Source of the DNA: Fluviibacter sp048859965
GTDB taxonomy: Bacteria > Pseudomonadota > Gammaproteobacteria > Burkholderiales > Rhodocyclaceae
Direction: 5' to 3'
Assembly (NCBI GenBank): GCA_048859965.1
Contig: JBLIZO010000074.1
Location: forward strand, 1 to 24,444
Length of the DNA: 24,444 nt
A program made the translations under genes and the position numbers. Below the pieces are notes generated by a model. That model searched no databases. It was not told the origin of the DNA and worked only from the letters and a program-made list of their open reading frames with translations. Shown one piece after another: positions 1 through 6,683 of the stretch. Each line of letters starts with the position of its first letter. The first letter of the stretch is position 1.

Positions 1-43
1 AAAAAGCCCGGAAACCTTGTATTTATTGGGCTTACCGGGCTTT
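1..43 (-). terminator. Intrinsic terminator of the tRNA gene
   Basis: Read on the minus strand, positions 43-35 (AAAGCCCGG) pair perfectly with 11-3 (CCGGGCTTT), a 9-bp GC-rich stem with a 23-nt loop, followed by a run of T that reaches the window edge (five T at 5-1). It lies 25 bases beyond the tRNA 3' end, in the right orientation to end that transcript. The T run may continue outside the window. Confidence 0.75.
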
Positions 44-67
44 GGCGGGTTTTAGCGAACTTGTGAA

Positions 68-141
68 TGGTGCCCCCAGTCGGAATCGAACCAACGCCTG
101 ATGATTACAAATCAACTGCACGACCTTCATGCTATGGGGGC
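68..141 (-). tRNA. tRNA-Thr (anticodon UGU), structurally unusual
   Basis: The minus strand folds as a 74-nt cloverleaf with an encoded CCA end. The acceptor stem GCCCCCA/TGGGGGC is perfect, the T arm is GTTGG-TTCGATT-CCGAC, and the anticodon arm is GTTGA-TTTGTAA-TCATC, giving anticodon UGU (threonine, codon ACA). G1-C72, C2-G71 and anticodon bases G35 and U36 agree with known threonyl-tRNA synthetase determinants. Oddities: the D-loop is only 7 nt (GAAGGTC), the usual A14 and A21 appear as G and C, the variable loop has 4 nt (AGGC) instead of 5, and the anticodon stem has a T-T mismatch at 28-42. A TATAAT box with a GC-rich discriminator lies upstream and a terminator downstream, so it looks transcribed. 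It could be a divergent isoacceptor or a decaying copy; the canonical tRNA-Thr(UGU) is normally found with tuf elsewhere and is not in this window. Confidence 0.8.
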
Positions 142-160
142 TCAGGCCAGACGAGCCCGC

Positions 161-166
161 ATTATA
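161..166 (-). promoter_or_regulatory. -10 box of the tRNA promoter
   Basis: The minus strand reads TATAAT, a perfect sigma70 -10 hexamer, directly followed by the GC-rich GCGGGC, the kind of discriminator found at growth-rate- and ppGpp-controlled stable-RNA promoters. Transcription would begin near 154, leaving a leader of about 12 nt before the tRNA. No good -35 hexamer is visible at 16-18 bp spacing. The box lies just beyond the stop codon of the EamA gene, so the tRNA can be transcribed separately from that gene. Confidence 0.65.
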
Positions 167-174
167 GGCGAGAA

Positions 175-1059
175 TCAGGCGCCGTGGGCATCGGGTTGCA
201 AACGCACGCGAGAAGCGATCACGCCACTCAGCATGATGAGGCCGATCGCCGCCCAACCCAGGGCGTCGATGCGCTCTCCGAAGAAAAGCCAGCCAAATAG
301 GCTCGCGAAAATGACCGTGGTATAGGCCAGCGCGTTCGCGAACACGGTTTTCCCGAGCCGATATGCGCGCGTTAACGCCAACTGAGCGCCGGTCGCAAAT
401 ATCCCGGCGCCAATCAACCACGCCATATCCGTTGGTTCCGGCCAATGAAAACCATGCCACCCGACCCAGAGCGAGGCACCCAACGCAGAAAACAGAGAAA
501 AGTAGAACACCGTACGCCACTCTGGCTCGCCAAGCGCGCCGAGTTGCCGGATATGAAAATACGCCAGACCGGCAAGACCACCCGAAATCAGGCCGAGAAC
601 CGCGCCGAACAGGTGGTCGCCATCAACTGAGGGACGCAACAGGAGCGCTACCCCCACAAAACCAATGAGCAAAGCCACCCAGGCCAGCTTTGTTGGCCTG
701 AAGCCCCGCAGCAGCATCTGCCAGACAACAAAGAAGATCGGCGAGGTGTAGTTGAGGGTCACCGCTGTCGCAAGTGGTAACTGGGTAATGGCATAAAAGT
801 AAAGGAACAGCGCAGAAAAACCCGAAAGCGAGCGAAAGGCATGGCTTTTCAGATGGGGGGTTTTCGGGGTTTGCCGACGCAGCAGCATCATCCCGGAGAC
901 AATGAACAGGGCGACTATGCAACGCCAAAGAACAATTTCACCTGAATCGTTGCTCCCTGCGGCAAATTTAACGCATACGCCCATGCAACCGAACAGAAAG
1001 CTGGCGACCACCATCCATAGGGATTGCCAGCCTGCCCGATGATGCGTCAATTGGGTCAC
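175..1059 (-). CDS. EamA/DMT-superfamily membrane transporter
   Basis: A 294-residue, strongly hydrophobic protein with about ten predicted membrane helices in two related halves, the layout of the EamA (DUF6) drug/metabolite transporters, which move small metabolites across the inner membrane. Substrate cannot be told from sequence. The first helix begins near residue 13 (SLWMVVASFLFGCMGVCVKF) and the last ends near residue 285. The start shown is a GTG; an in-frame ATG at residue 17 lies inside helix 1 and is less likely. There is no strong ribosome-binding site; the gene begins 8 nt after the Rieske oxygenase stop codon, so the two are probably one transcript and may be translationally coupled. 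That pairing suggests, but does not show, a shared substrate. Confidence 0.85.
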   Translation of the reverse strand: MTQLTHHRAGWQSLWMVVASFLFGCMGVCVKFAAGSNDSGEIVLWRCIVALFIVSGMMLLRRQTPKTPHLKSHAFRSLSGFSALFLYFYAITQLPLATAVTLNYTSPIFFVVWQMLLRGFRPTKLAWVALLIGFVGVALLLRPSVDGDHLFGAVLGLISGGLAGLAYFHIRQLGALGEPEWRTVFYFSLFSALGASLWVGWHGFHWPEPTDMAWLIGAGIFATGAQLALTRAYRLGKTVFANALAYTTVIFASLFGWLFFGERIDALGWAAIGLIMLSGVIASRVRLQPDAHGA

Positions 1060-1067
1060 ACCCGAAC

Positions 1068-2192
1068 TTAACCGCCGAAGGGCTTCAAGTGCGCGCCGAG
1101 CATACGACGGTAGAATTCGTGGAAGTGCAGCATGCCATCTTCCATAGGAGACTGATAGGGACCGATTTCATTGCGGCCGGCACGCATGAGCGCACGGCGC
1201 CCCCGATCCATCCGCTCAGCGATCTCGTCATCTTCGATAGCGGTTTCCATGTAAGCCGCTTGCTCGGCTTCAATGAATTCGCGTTCGAACTCGACGATTT
1301 CTTCCGGGTAATAAAATTCGACGATATTCATCGTCTTATCAACGCCTTGCGGATGCAGCGTGGAAACCACCAGAACATGCGGGTACCACTCAACCATGAT
1401 ATTCGGGTAGTAAGTCAGCCAGACTGCACCGTGCTCGGGGTTCATACCCAGATGTGCGTACTGGTTGCGCACCTGTTCGTGCCATTTCGAATATGTCGCC
1501 GAACCCGGTTTGCCTAACGAGGTAATACCGACACGCTGTATCGAATACCAGTCGCTGAATTGCCAGGTCAATTCGTCGCAATTCACGAAACCGCCCAAAC
1601 CGGGGTGAAACGGCACAACATGGTAATCCTCGAGATACACCTCGACAAAGGTTTTCCAGTTGTAGTTACACTCATGCATCACGACCCTGTCGAGCTTGTA
1701 GCCCGAAAAGTCGAATGACTTGGACAAATTCATGCCCGCCAGATCCGCACGAATATCGCGCTGGCCGTCAAATAGCAGCCCATTCCAATTCTGTAAGGGC
1801 GTTCGTTGCAGATTCAGGCAGGGATTTGCCGGAAAATGTGGCGCGCCAACCAGGCTACCCAAACGATCATAGGTCCAGCGGTGCAGCGGACACACGATAT
1901 GACCATCCAGCGTGCCCGCGCCATCCAGCATGATGGCCTGACGGTGGCGACAAACATTGGAGGTGAGATCAATGTCGCCGTCGCGGTTAACCAGCATGGC
2001 GCCATGATCCTTGATTTCTAATGTACGGTAAGCCCCGTTATGCGGCACCATGAGCTCATGGCCGACATAGCCCGGCCCCTGTTCGAAGAAAATCTTCTTC
2101 TCCAGAGCGAGCAAATCTTCGTCGAAATACCAGGAAACCGGCAACTGAGCTCGCGCCGCAGCCAGCAATTCGGGCGAGTCAAAGGCTGACAT
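1068..2192 (-). CDS. Rieske [2Fe-2S] non-heme iron oxygenase, alpha subunit
   Basis: A 374-residue oxygenase alpha subunit of the aromatic-ring-hydroxylating/quaternary-amine oxygenase family. The Rieske cluster ligands are C81 and H83 (CRH) and C101 and H104 (CPLH). The catalytic domain holds NWK at 178-180 and then EDYHVVPFH, giving iron ligands H191 and H196; the third ligand is probably an aspartate in EDDE at 320-323. The position that bridges the Rieske and iron centres is Glu188 rather than the Asp of naphthalene dioxygenase, as in carnitine monooxygenase CntA. The ATG at 2192 is chosen because GGAGG lies 8 nt upstream; an in-frame TTG at 2213 would overlap that site. No reductase or ferredoxin gene is nearby, so electrons must come from a partner encoded elsewhere. 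Substrate unknown. Transcribed divergently from xseB-ispA-dxs and followed by the EamA transporter. Confidence 0.88.
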   Translation of the reverse strand: MSAFDSPELLAAARAQLPVSWYFDEDLLALEKKIFFEQGPGYVGHELMVPHNGAYRTLEIKDHGAMLVNRDGDIDLTSNVCRHRQAIMLDGAGTLDGHIVCPLHRWTYDRLGSLVGAPHFPANPCLNLQRTPLQNWNGLLFDGQRDIRADLAGMNLSKSFDFSGYKLDRVVMHECNYNWKTFVEVYLEDYHVVPFHPGLGGFVNCDELTWQFSDWYSIQRVGITSLGKPGSATYSKWHEQVRNQYAHLGMNPEHGAVWLTYYPNIMVEWYPHVLVVSTLHPQGVDKTMNIVEFYYPEEIVEFEREFIEAEQAAYMETAIEDDEIAERMDRGRRALMRAGRNEIGPYQSPMEDGMLHFHEFYRRMLGAHLKPFGG

Positions 2193-2211
2193 CCCCTGTC
2201 CCTCCGCACAC

Positions 2212-2221
2212 AATCATGATT
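2212..2221. promoter_or_regulatory. Operator-like 10-bp palindrome
   Basis: AATCATGATT is a perfect palindrome lying between the likely transcription start of the Rieske gene (near 2228) and its ribosome-binding site. The position would suit a repressor site, but a 10-bp palindrome can arise by chance and no second copy was seen in the gap. Confidence 0.2.
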
Positions 2222-2234
2222 AGGAAAACGGCGT

Positions 2235-2263
2235 ATTGTACCCCGCCCGGAAATTGACCGAAA
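2235..2263 (-). promoter_or_regulatory. Candidate promoter of Rieske oxygenase-EamA genes
   Basis: The minus strand has TACAAT at 2240-2235 (one mismatch to the -10 consensus) with a 17-bp spacer to a weak -35, TTTCGG, at 2263-2258. The predicted start near 2228 leaves a leader of about 36 nt. It overlaps the candidate promoter for xseB on the other strand, so the two may compete. Confidence 0.4.
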
Positions 2264-2282
2264 GCCCCGAATCAGTTAACTT
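2254..2282 (+). promoter_or_regulatory. Candidate promoter of xseB-ispA-dxs-folE2
   Basis: TTGACC at 2254-2259 is close to the -35 consensus; after 17 bp a weak -10, TAACTT, lies at 2277-2282. The leader would be about 50 nt and would include a hairpin, GTGCCG (2294-2299) with CGGCAC (2307-2312) around a 7-nt loop. No T run follows that hairpin, so it is not an obvious terminator. Confidence 0.35.
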
Positions 2283-2339
2283 TCAATGTTTTAGTGCCGA
2301 CCAGCGCGGCACCTTCCGTCTTACAACCGCGTGACCCTG

Positions 2340-2609
2340 ATGCCCGCTCGTAAAACCACCGCCGCAGCAAGTAACACCGACCCTGTTTCGCCGGAGACGT
2401 TGGGCTTCGAAGACGCCATGGCCGAACTGGAAAACCTGATTCAGGCCGTGGAAAATAACCGCCTGCCCCTGGAAGAAACCCTTCAGAGCTATCAACGGGG
2501 TCAACAGCTCATCGCCCGCTGTACGAACCTGCTGCGCGATGCCGAGCAACGTATCCAGCAATATGATGGTGAACGTCTCAGCGATTTCAACCCGACGGAG
2601 CGTGCATGA
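2340..2609 (+). CDS. xseB: Exodeoxyribonuclease VII small subunit
   Basis: An 89-residue protein with the XseB signature: FEDAMAELENLIQAVENN, then LPLEETLQSYQRGQQLI and a C-terminal helix ending LLRDAEQRIQQ. XseB is a helical protein that binds the XseA catalytic subunit to form exonuclease VII, which degrades single-stranded DNA in the cytoplasm; xseA is not in this window. A GTG three codons upstream (2331) is also possible; neither start has a visible ribosome-binding site, and the ATG is preferred for its codon. The stop overlaps the ispA start as ATGA, so the two are translationally coupled, in the widely conserved xseB-ispA-dxs order. Confidence 0.92.
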   Translation: MPARKTTAAASNTDPVSPETLGFEDAMAELENLIQAVENNRLPLEETLQSYQRGQQLIARCTNLLRDAEQRIQQYDGERLSDFNPTERA

Positions 2610-3487
2610 GCTTTCATGCCTGGATGCAAGCTATTCGCGAACGAACGACGATCGCGCTGGATCATCACTTGCCACCCGCCACGCACGTACCGCAGCGGCT
2701 GCATGAAGCCATGCGTTATGCCTGCCTGAACGGTGGGAAACGCGTGCGACCCATTCTGGTGCACGCTGCAGGCGAAGCCGTTGGCGCCTCGCCAGACACA
2801 CTGGATTTCTGCGCAGCGGCCATTGAGATGATTCACGTGTACTCATTGGTGCATGACGACATGCCCTGCATGGATAACGACACGCTGCGCCGCGGTCAAC
2901 CGACGTGCCACATCCAATACGACGAAGCGACGGCGCTACTGGTTGGTGACGCATTACAGACACAGGCGTTCATCACGCTCACCGATGCACCGTTACCACC
3001 GGCAACGGTGCACGCTCTGATACGCACACTGGCCCGCGCCGCAGGCTCGGCTGGGATGGCGGGGGGCCAGGCCATTGATCTGGCTGCCGTGGGCAAACAG
3101 TTGGATGCAGCCCAACTGGAACAAATGCACATCATGAAGACTGGCGCGCTGATTCGTGCATCAATTTCCATGGGCGCACTGGCCGGTGAATCTCCGGCTA
3201 CCGAACAACTCGAATTACTGGATCGCTTCGGCAAGATTCTGGGACTGCTCTTCCAGGTCGTTGACGATATTCTGGATTGCACCGCGACAACCGACACCCT
3301 GGGCAAAACCGCCGGCAAAGACGCTGCAACCGACAAACCGACCTATGTCAGCCTGATGGGCCTGGCAGGTGCGCGTAACTTTGCCAACGATCTGCTGAAC
3401 CAAGCGTTGCCATTAATTACACCCATCGGACCGCGTGGCGCGCGCCTACAAGATATCGCCCTGGAAATCATCCAGCGCACCCACTGA
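2606..3487 (+). CDS. ispA: Farnesyl diphosphate synthase (polyprenyl synthetase)
   Basis: A 293-residue trans-prenyltransferase that condenses DMAPP/GPP with IPP to give farnesyl diphosphate in the cytosol. GGKRVRP at 43-49 binds IPP diphosphate. The first aspartate-rich motif, HDDMPCMDND at 83-92, has the two-residue insertion typical of bacterial FPP synthases, and the second, DDILD, is at 220-224. Tyr79 and Ser80 precede the first motif, as in E. coli IspA, which supports a C15 product. The start codon overlaps the xseB stop and dxs begins 11 nt downstream, so precursor supply (dxs) and first chain elongation (ispA) are made from one message. Confidence 0.96.
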   Translation: MSFHAWMQAIRERTTIALDHHLPPATHVPQRLHEAMRYACLNGGKRVRPILVHAAGEAVGASPDTLDFCAAAIEMIHVYSLVHDDMPCMDNDTLRRGQPTCHIQYDEATALLVGDALQTQAFITLTDAPLPPATVHALIRTLARAAGSAGMAGGQAIDLAAVGKQLDAAQLEQMHIMKTGALIRASISMGALAGESPATEQLELLDRFGKILGLLFQVVDDILDCTATTDTLGKTAGKDAATDKPTYVSLMGLAGARNFANDLLNQALPLITPIGPRGARLQDIALEIIQRTH

Positions 3488-3498
3488 TCGCTCACAAG

Positions 3499-5364
3499 AT
3501 GTCTGCAACACTGCTCTCACAAATCAATTCTCCAGCTGATCTACGCAGGCTCTCACGAGAGCAACTGCTTCAGGTCAGCCAGGAACTACGCCAGTTTCTC
3601 CTGGAATCTGTTGCACAAACGGGGGGGCATCTGTCGTCCAATCTGGGCACCGTCGAACTGACTGTCGCACTGCACGCCGTCTTCGACACACCGGAAGACC
3701 GCCTGGTCTGGGACGTAGGGCATCAGACCTATCCGCACAAGATCCTGACAGGCCGTCGTGACAGGATGTCCACGCTGCGTCAATTCAACGGGATTGCCGG
3801 CTTCCCGAAACGTTCGGAAAGCGCCTACGATACCTTTGGAGTAGGTCACTCTTCGACCTCGATCTCAGCCGCACTGGGGATGGCGCTGGCCGCCAAACAA
3901 AAAGGCGAACAGCGCCAGGTCGTCGCCATCATCGGCGATGGCGCCATGAGCGCCGGCCAGGCCTTTGAAGCCCTCAACAATGCCGGTGTCGCCAACGCCA
4001 ACCTGCTGGTGATTCTGAACGATAACGAAATGTCGATCTCGCCGCCCGTCGGCGCACTCTACAACTATCTGACCCGTCTCACTTCCGGCAAGCTTTACAA
4101 CACAGCCAAGAAAGGTGCCGAAAAAGTTCTGGGCGTGTCGCAAACGTTGCTCGATTTTGCCAAGCGTGCCGAAGAGCATGTCAAAGGCATGATCAATCCG
4201 GGCACGCTGTTTGAAGAATTCGGCTTTCATTATTACGGCCCCATCGATGGACACGACCTGGACGCACTGATTCCCACGCTGCAGAATCTGAAACAGCTCC
4301 CCGGACCGCGCTTTCTGCATATCGTCACGCGCAAGGGCCAAGGCTACAAACTGGCCGAAGAAGACCCGATTCTCTACCACGGTGTCACTCAATTCGAAAC
4401 CACGCAAGGGCTCAACAGCGGCAAAGCCAAAGGCGCATCAACACTCACCTATACCCAGGTATTCGGCGACTGGCTCTGCGACATGGCAGCAACTGACCCC
4501 AATCTCGTTGCCATTACGCCGGCCATGCGCGAAGGCTCTGGCATGGTAGCCTACGCCGAACGCTTCCCGGATCGCTACTACGATGTGGCTATCGCCGAAC
4601 AGCACGCGGTTACGTTAGCAGCCGGCATGGCATGCGAAGGCCTGAAACCTGTGCTCGCCATTTACTCAACCTTCCTGCAACGCGGCTACGACCAACTCGT
4701 ACACGATGTCGCTTTGCAGAACCTGGATGTCACCTTTGCCGTTGATCGCGCCGGCCTTGTTGGTGCCGATGGCCCGACGCACCATGGTGCATTCGATCTC
4801 TCATACGCACTCTGCATCCCGAATATGGTGATTGCCACGCCGGCGAACGAACGGGAGTGCCGTCAGCTATTGACCACCTGCTATGAATACCCCGGCCCGG
4901 CGCTGGTACGTTACCCACGCGGCAGCGGTACGGGCACTGTGCCCGACATGGATCTGAAAGCCCTGCCCATCGGCAAAGGCGAAATCACGCGCCAGGGCCA
5001 GCAAATCGCCTTCCTGGCTTTCGGCAACTTGCTGGCCCATGCAGAAACGCTGGGCAATCAGTTCAATGCCACGGTGGTCAACATGCGCTTTGCGAAGCCA
5101 CTCGATCTGGCGTTGCTCGAGAATGTGGCCAAGTCGCACGACCTCATTATCACCTTCGAAGAAAACGCCGTCACCGGCGGTGCGGGCAGCGAAGTACAAC
5201 GGGCATTGCAGTCGCTTAATCTGCACCGCCCCTGCCTGCGCATCGGTCTGCCTGATACCTTTATCGAGCATGGTGATATGGTGAATCTCTACAAATCGGC
5301 AGGCCTCGATCTTGACACCTTAAGCCATCGGATCGAACAATTCATCACTTCAATACAAAACTAG
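3499..5364 (+). CDS. dxs: 1-deoxy-D-xylulose-5-phosphate synthase
   Basis: A 621-residue, full-length DXS, the thiamine-diphosphate enzyme that joins pyruvate and glyceraldehyde 3-phosphate to open the MEP isoprenoid pathway; DXP also feeds thiamine and pyridoxal synthesis. The first domain has GGHLSSNLG at 42-50, VGHQTYPHK at 73-81 and the TPP/Mg2+ motif GDGAMSAGQAFEALNNAG (146-163) with NDNEMSI (174-180). The pyrimidine domain has Glu367 in AIAEQHAV, matching E. coli Glu370, followed by the transketolase C-terminal domain. The ATG has only a weak ribosome-binding site (ACAAG), so expression probably depends on ispA translation. folE2 begins 6 nt after the stop. Confidence 0.97.
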   Translation: MSATLLSQINSPADLRRLSREQLLQVSQELRQFLLESVAQTGGHLSSNLGTVELTVALHAVFDTPEDRLVWDVGHQTYPHKILTGRRDRMSTLRQFNGIAGFPKRSESAYDTFGVGHSSTSISAALGMALAAKQKGEQRQVVAIIGDGAMSAGQAFEALNNAGVANANLLVILNDNEMSISPPVGALYNYLTRLTSGKLYNTAKKGAEKVLGVSQTLLDFAKRAEEHVKGMINPGTLFEEFGFHYYGPIDGHDLDALIPTLQNLKQLPGPRFLHIVTRKGQGYKLAEEDPILYHGVTQFETTQGLNSGKAKGASTLTYTQVFGDWLCDMAATDPNLVAITPAMREGSGMVAYAERFPDRYYDVAIAEQHAVTLAAGMACEGLKPVLAIYSTFLQRGYDQLVHDVALQNLDVTFAVDRAGLVGADGPTHHGAFDLSYALCIPNMVIATPANERECRQLLTTCYEYPGPALVRYPRGSGTGTVPDMDLKALPIGKGEITRQGQQIAFLAFGNLLAHAETLGNQFNATVVNMRFAKPLDLALLENVAKSHDLIITFEENAVTGGAGSEVQRALQSLNLHRPCLRIGLPDTFIEHGDMVNLYKSAGLDLDTLSHRIEQFITSIQN

Positions 5365-5370
5365 AACATC

Positions 5371-6183
5371 ATGACCCAAGAGAAAAAAACCATGACCGGT
5401 ATGCCGGACGTTCAATCGTCGACCGACAGCCGCCAGATCGCCATCAACAAAGTGGGGATCAAATCCATCCGCCACCCCATCGTGGTTGCCGACAAGGCTG
5501 AAGGCGTACAGCACACGATTGCCAATTTCAATATGTACGTGGGCCTGCCACACAACTTCAAAGGCACCCACATGTCGCGCTTCGTTGATATTCTCAACAA
5601 TCAATCGCGCGAAATATCGGTCGAAAGTTTTCCGATCATGTTGCAGGAGATGGTCCAGCGCCTCGAGGCCGAAACCGGCCACATCGAAATGAACTTCCCG
5701 TATTTCATCAACAAAGCTGCCCCCGTCTCAGGCGTGCAGAGTCTGATGGATTACGACGTGACCTTGATTGGTGATATCAATGGCAACAACATCTGCGTCG
5801 CCGTGAAGGTCGTCGTACCGGTGACCAGCCTGTGCCCCTGCTCCAAAGAAATCTCCGAGCGTGGCGCACACAACCAGCGCTCACACGTCACCGTGACCGT
5901 CAAATCGAAGGATTACATCTGGATCGAAGAAATCGTCGCCCTGGTCGAGAAAGAGGCCTCGTGCGAGGTCTTCGGTCTGCTCAAGCGCCCGGATGAAAAA
6001 TACGTGACCGAGCGTGCCTATGACAATCCAAAGTTTGTCGAAGATATGGTGCGTGATGTTGCCGCGCGCCTCAATGCCGATACACGCATTGACGCCTACT
6101 CAGTAGAGTCAGAAAACTTTGAATCCATCCACAATCACTCGGCCTATGCGCTCATCGAGTGGCAACGTCCAAACGCCGGGTAA
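5371..6183 (+). CDS. folE2: GTP cyclohydrolase IB (FolE2)
   Basis: A 270-residue FolE2 (COG1469), which converts GTP to 7,8-dihydroneopterin triphosphate, the first step of tetrahydrofolate synthesis. It is unrelated in sequence to FolE and can use metals other than zinc. Using the Neisseria gonorrhoeae enzyme as I recall it (Cys147, His159, Glu201, Glu216, His246), a constant offset of 8 lands on Cys155 (in LCPCSKE), His167 (GAHNQR), Glu209, Glu224 and His254 (SIHNH), so the active site looks intact. The first ATG is shown; ATGs at codons 8 and 11 are alternatives and no start has a strong ribosome-binding site. Last gene of the xseB-ispA-dxs-folE2 cluster; DXS and FolE2 are not in one pathway. 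A strong terminator follows. Confidence 0.95.
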   Translation: MTQEKKTMTGMPDVQSSTDSRQIAINKVGIKSIRHPIVVADKAEGVQHTIANFNMYVGLPHNFKGTHMSRFVDILNNQSREISVESFPIMLQEMVQRLEAETGHIEMNFPYFINKAAPVSGVQSLMDYDVTLIGDINGNNICVAVKVVVPVTSLCPCSKEISERGAHNQRSHVTVTVKSKDYIWIEEIVALVEKEASCEVFGLLKRPDEKYVTERAYDNPKFVEDMVRDVAARLNADTRIDAYSVESENFESIHNHSAYALIEWQRPNAG

Positions 6184-6226
6184 ATCAGACGCAGACCAGA
6201 TAATCTGCTGATGCGCTGGTAGAGCG

Positions 6227-6266
6227 CCCAACAAAAATGCCACCTTAAGGTGGCATTTTTGTTGGG
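6227..6266. terminator. Bidirectional terminator, perfect 40-bp palindrome
   Basis: The sequence is an exact 40-bp inverted repeat centred on TTAA: CCCAACAAAAATGCCACCTT followed by its reverse complement. On either strand this gives a GC-containing stem (TGCCACC/GGTGGCA) followed by TTTTTG, so it can end both folE2 transcripts from the left and rplS transcripts from the right. A small hairpin, GCGCT-GGTAG-AGCGC at 6213-6227, abuts it on the folE2 side. Confidence 0.9.
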
Positions 6267-6281
6267 TAACATGACCTAAGC

Positions 6282-6650
6282 TCAGGCCTTGCGCTCCAGC
6301 TTTTCCTTGATACGAGCCGACTTGCCCGAACGCTCACGCAGGTAGTACAGCTTAGCGCGACGAACATCACCACGACGCTTCAGTTCAATCGAGGCAACCA
6401 GCGGCGAATACGTCTGGAACGTACGCTCAACGCCTTCACCCGAAGAAATCTTGCGCACGATGAAATTGGAATTAAGGCCACGGTTACGCTTGGCGATTAC
6501 AACGCCTTCGTAAGCCTGCAGACGCTCACGCGAACCTTCCTTCACCTTCACCTGAACGACCACGGTATCACCGGGGGCGAATGCGGGAATGGTTTTGCCT
6601 TCGCTAACGCGAGCGATTTCTTCCTGTTCGAGGATTTGAATCAGATTCAT
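6282..6650 (-). CDS. rplS: 50S ribosomal protein L19
   Basis: A 122-residue L19, a large-subunit protein at the interface with the 30S subunit. Family blocks are clear: FAPGDTVVVQVKVKEGSRERLQ, YEGVVIAKRNRGLNSNF, VRKISSGEGVERTFQ and RRGDVRRAKLYYLRERSGK. It is slightly longer than E. coli L19 (115) because of an extended lysine-rich tail. AAGGAG lies 9 nt before the ATG, the clearest ribosome-binding site in the operon, which suits the higher demand for L19 than for TrmD and RimM. Last gene of rpsP-rimM-trmD-rplS, 33 nt after trmD. Confidence 0.98.
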   Translation of the reverse strand: MNLIQILEQEEIARVSEGKTIPAFAPGDTVVVQVKVKEGSRERLQAYEGVVIAKRNRGLNSNFIVRKISSGEGVERTFQTYSPLVASIELKRRGDVRRAKLYYLRERSGKSARIKEKLERKA

Positions 6651-6683
6651 GTCGTTAATCTCCTTATTGTGACGACCGCAGAG

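Noticed and set aside
67..300. Plus-strand frame of 77 codons beginning MVPPVGIEPTP
   Set aside because: This is the antisense reading of the tRNA gene, a well-known false protein in databases.
3865..4407. 180-codon frame antisense to dxs
   Set aside because: It has no recognisable domain and lies opposite a strongly conserved enzyme; long antisense frames are expected from the codon bias of such genes.
6213..6227. tRNA-like fragment GCGCTGGTAGAGCGC downstream of folE2
   Set aside because: It resembles a tRNA D-arm half and hinted at an attachment-site remnant, but no other tRNA part, integrase or duplicated end is present; it is explained as a small hairpin next to the terminator.
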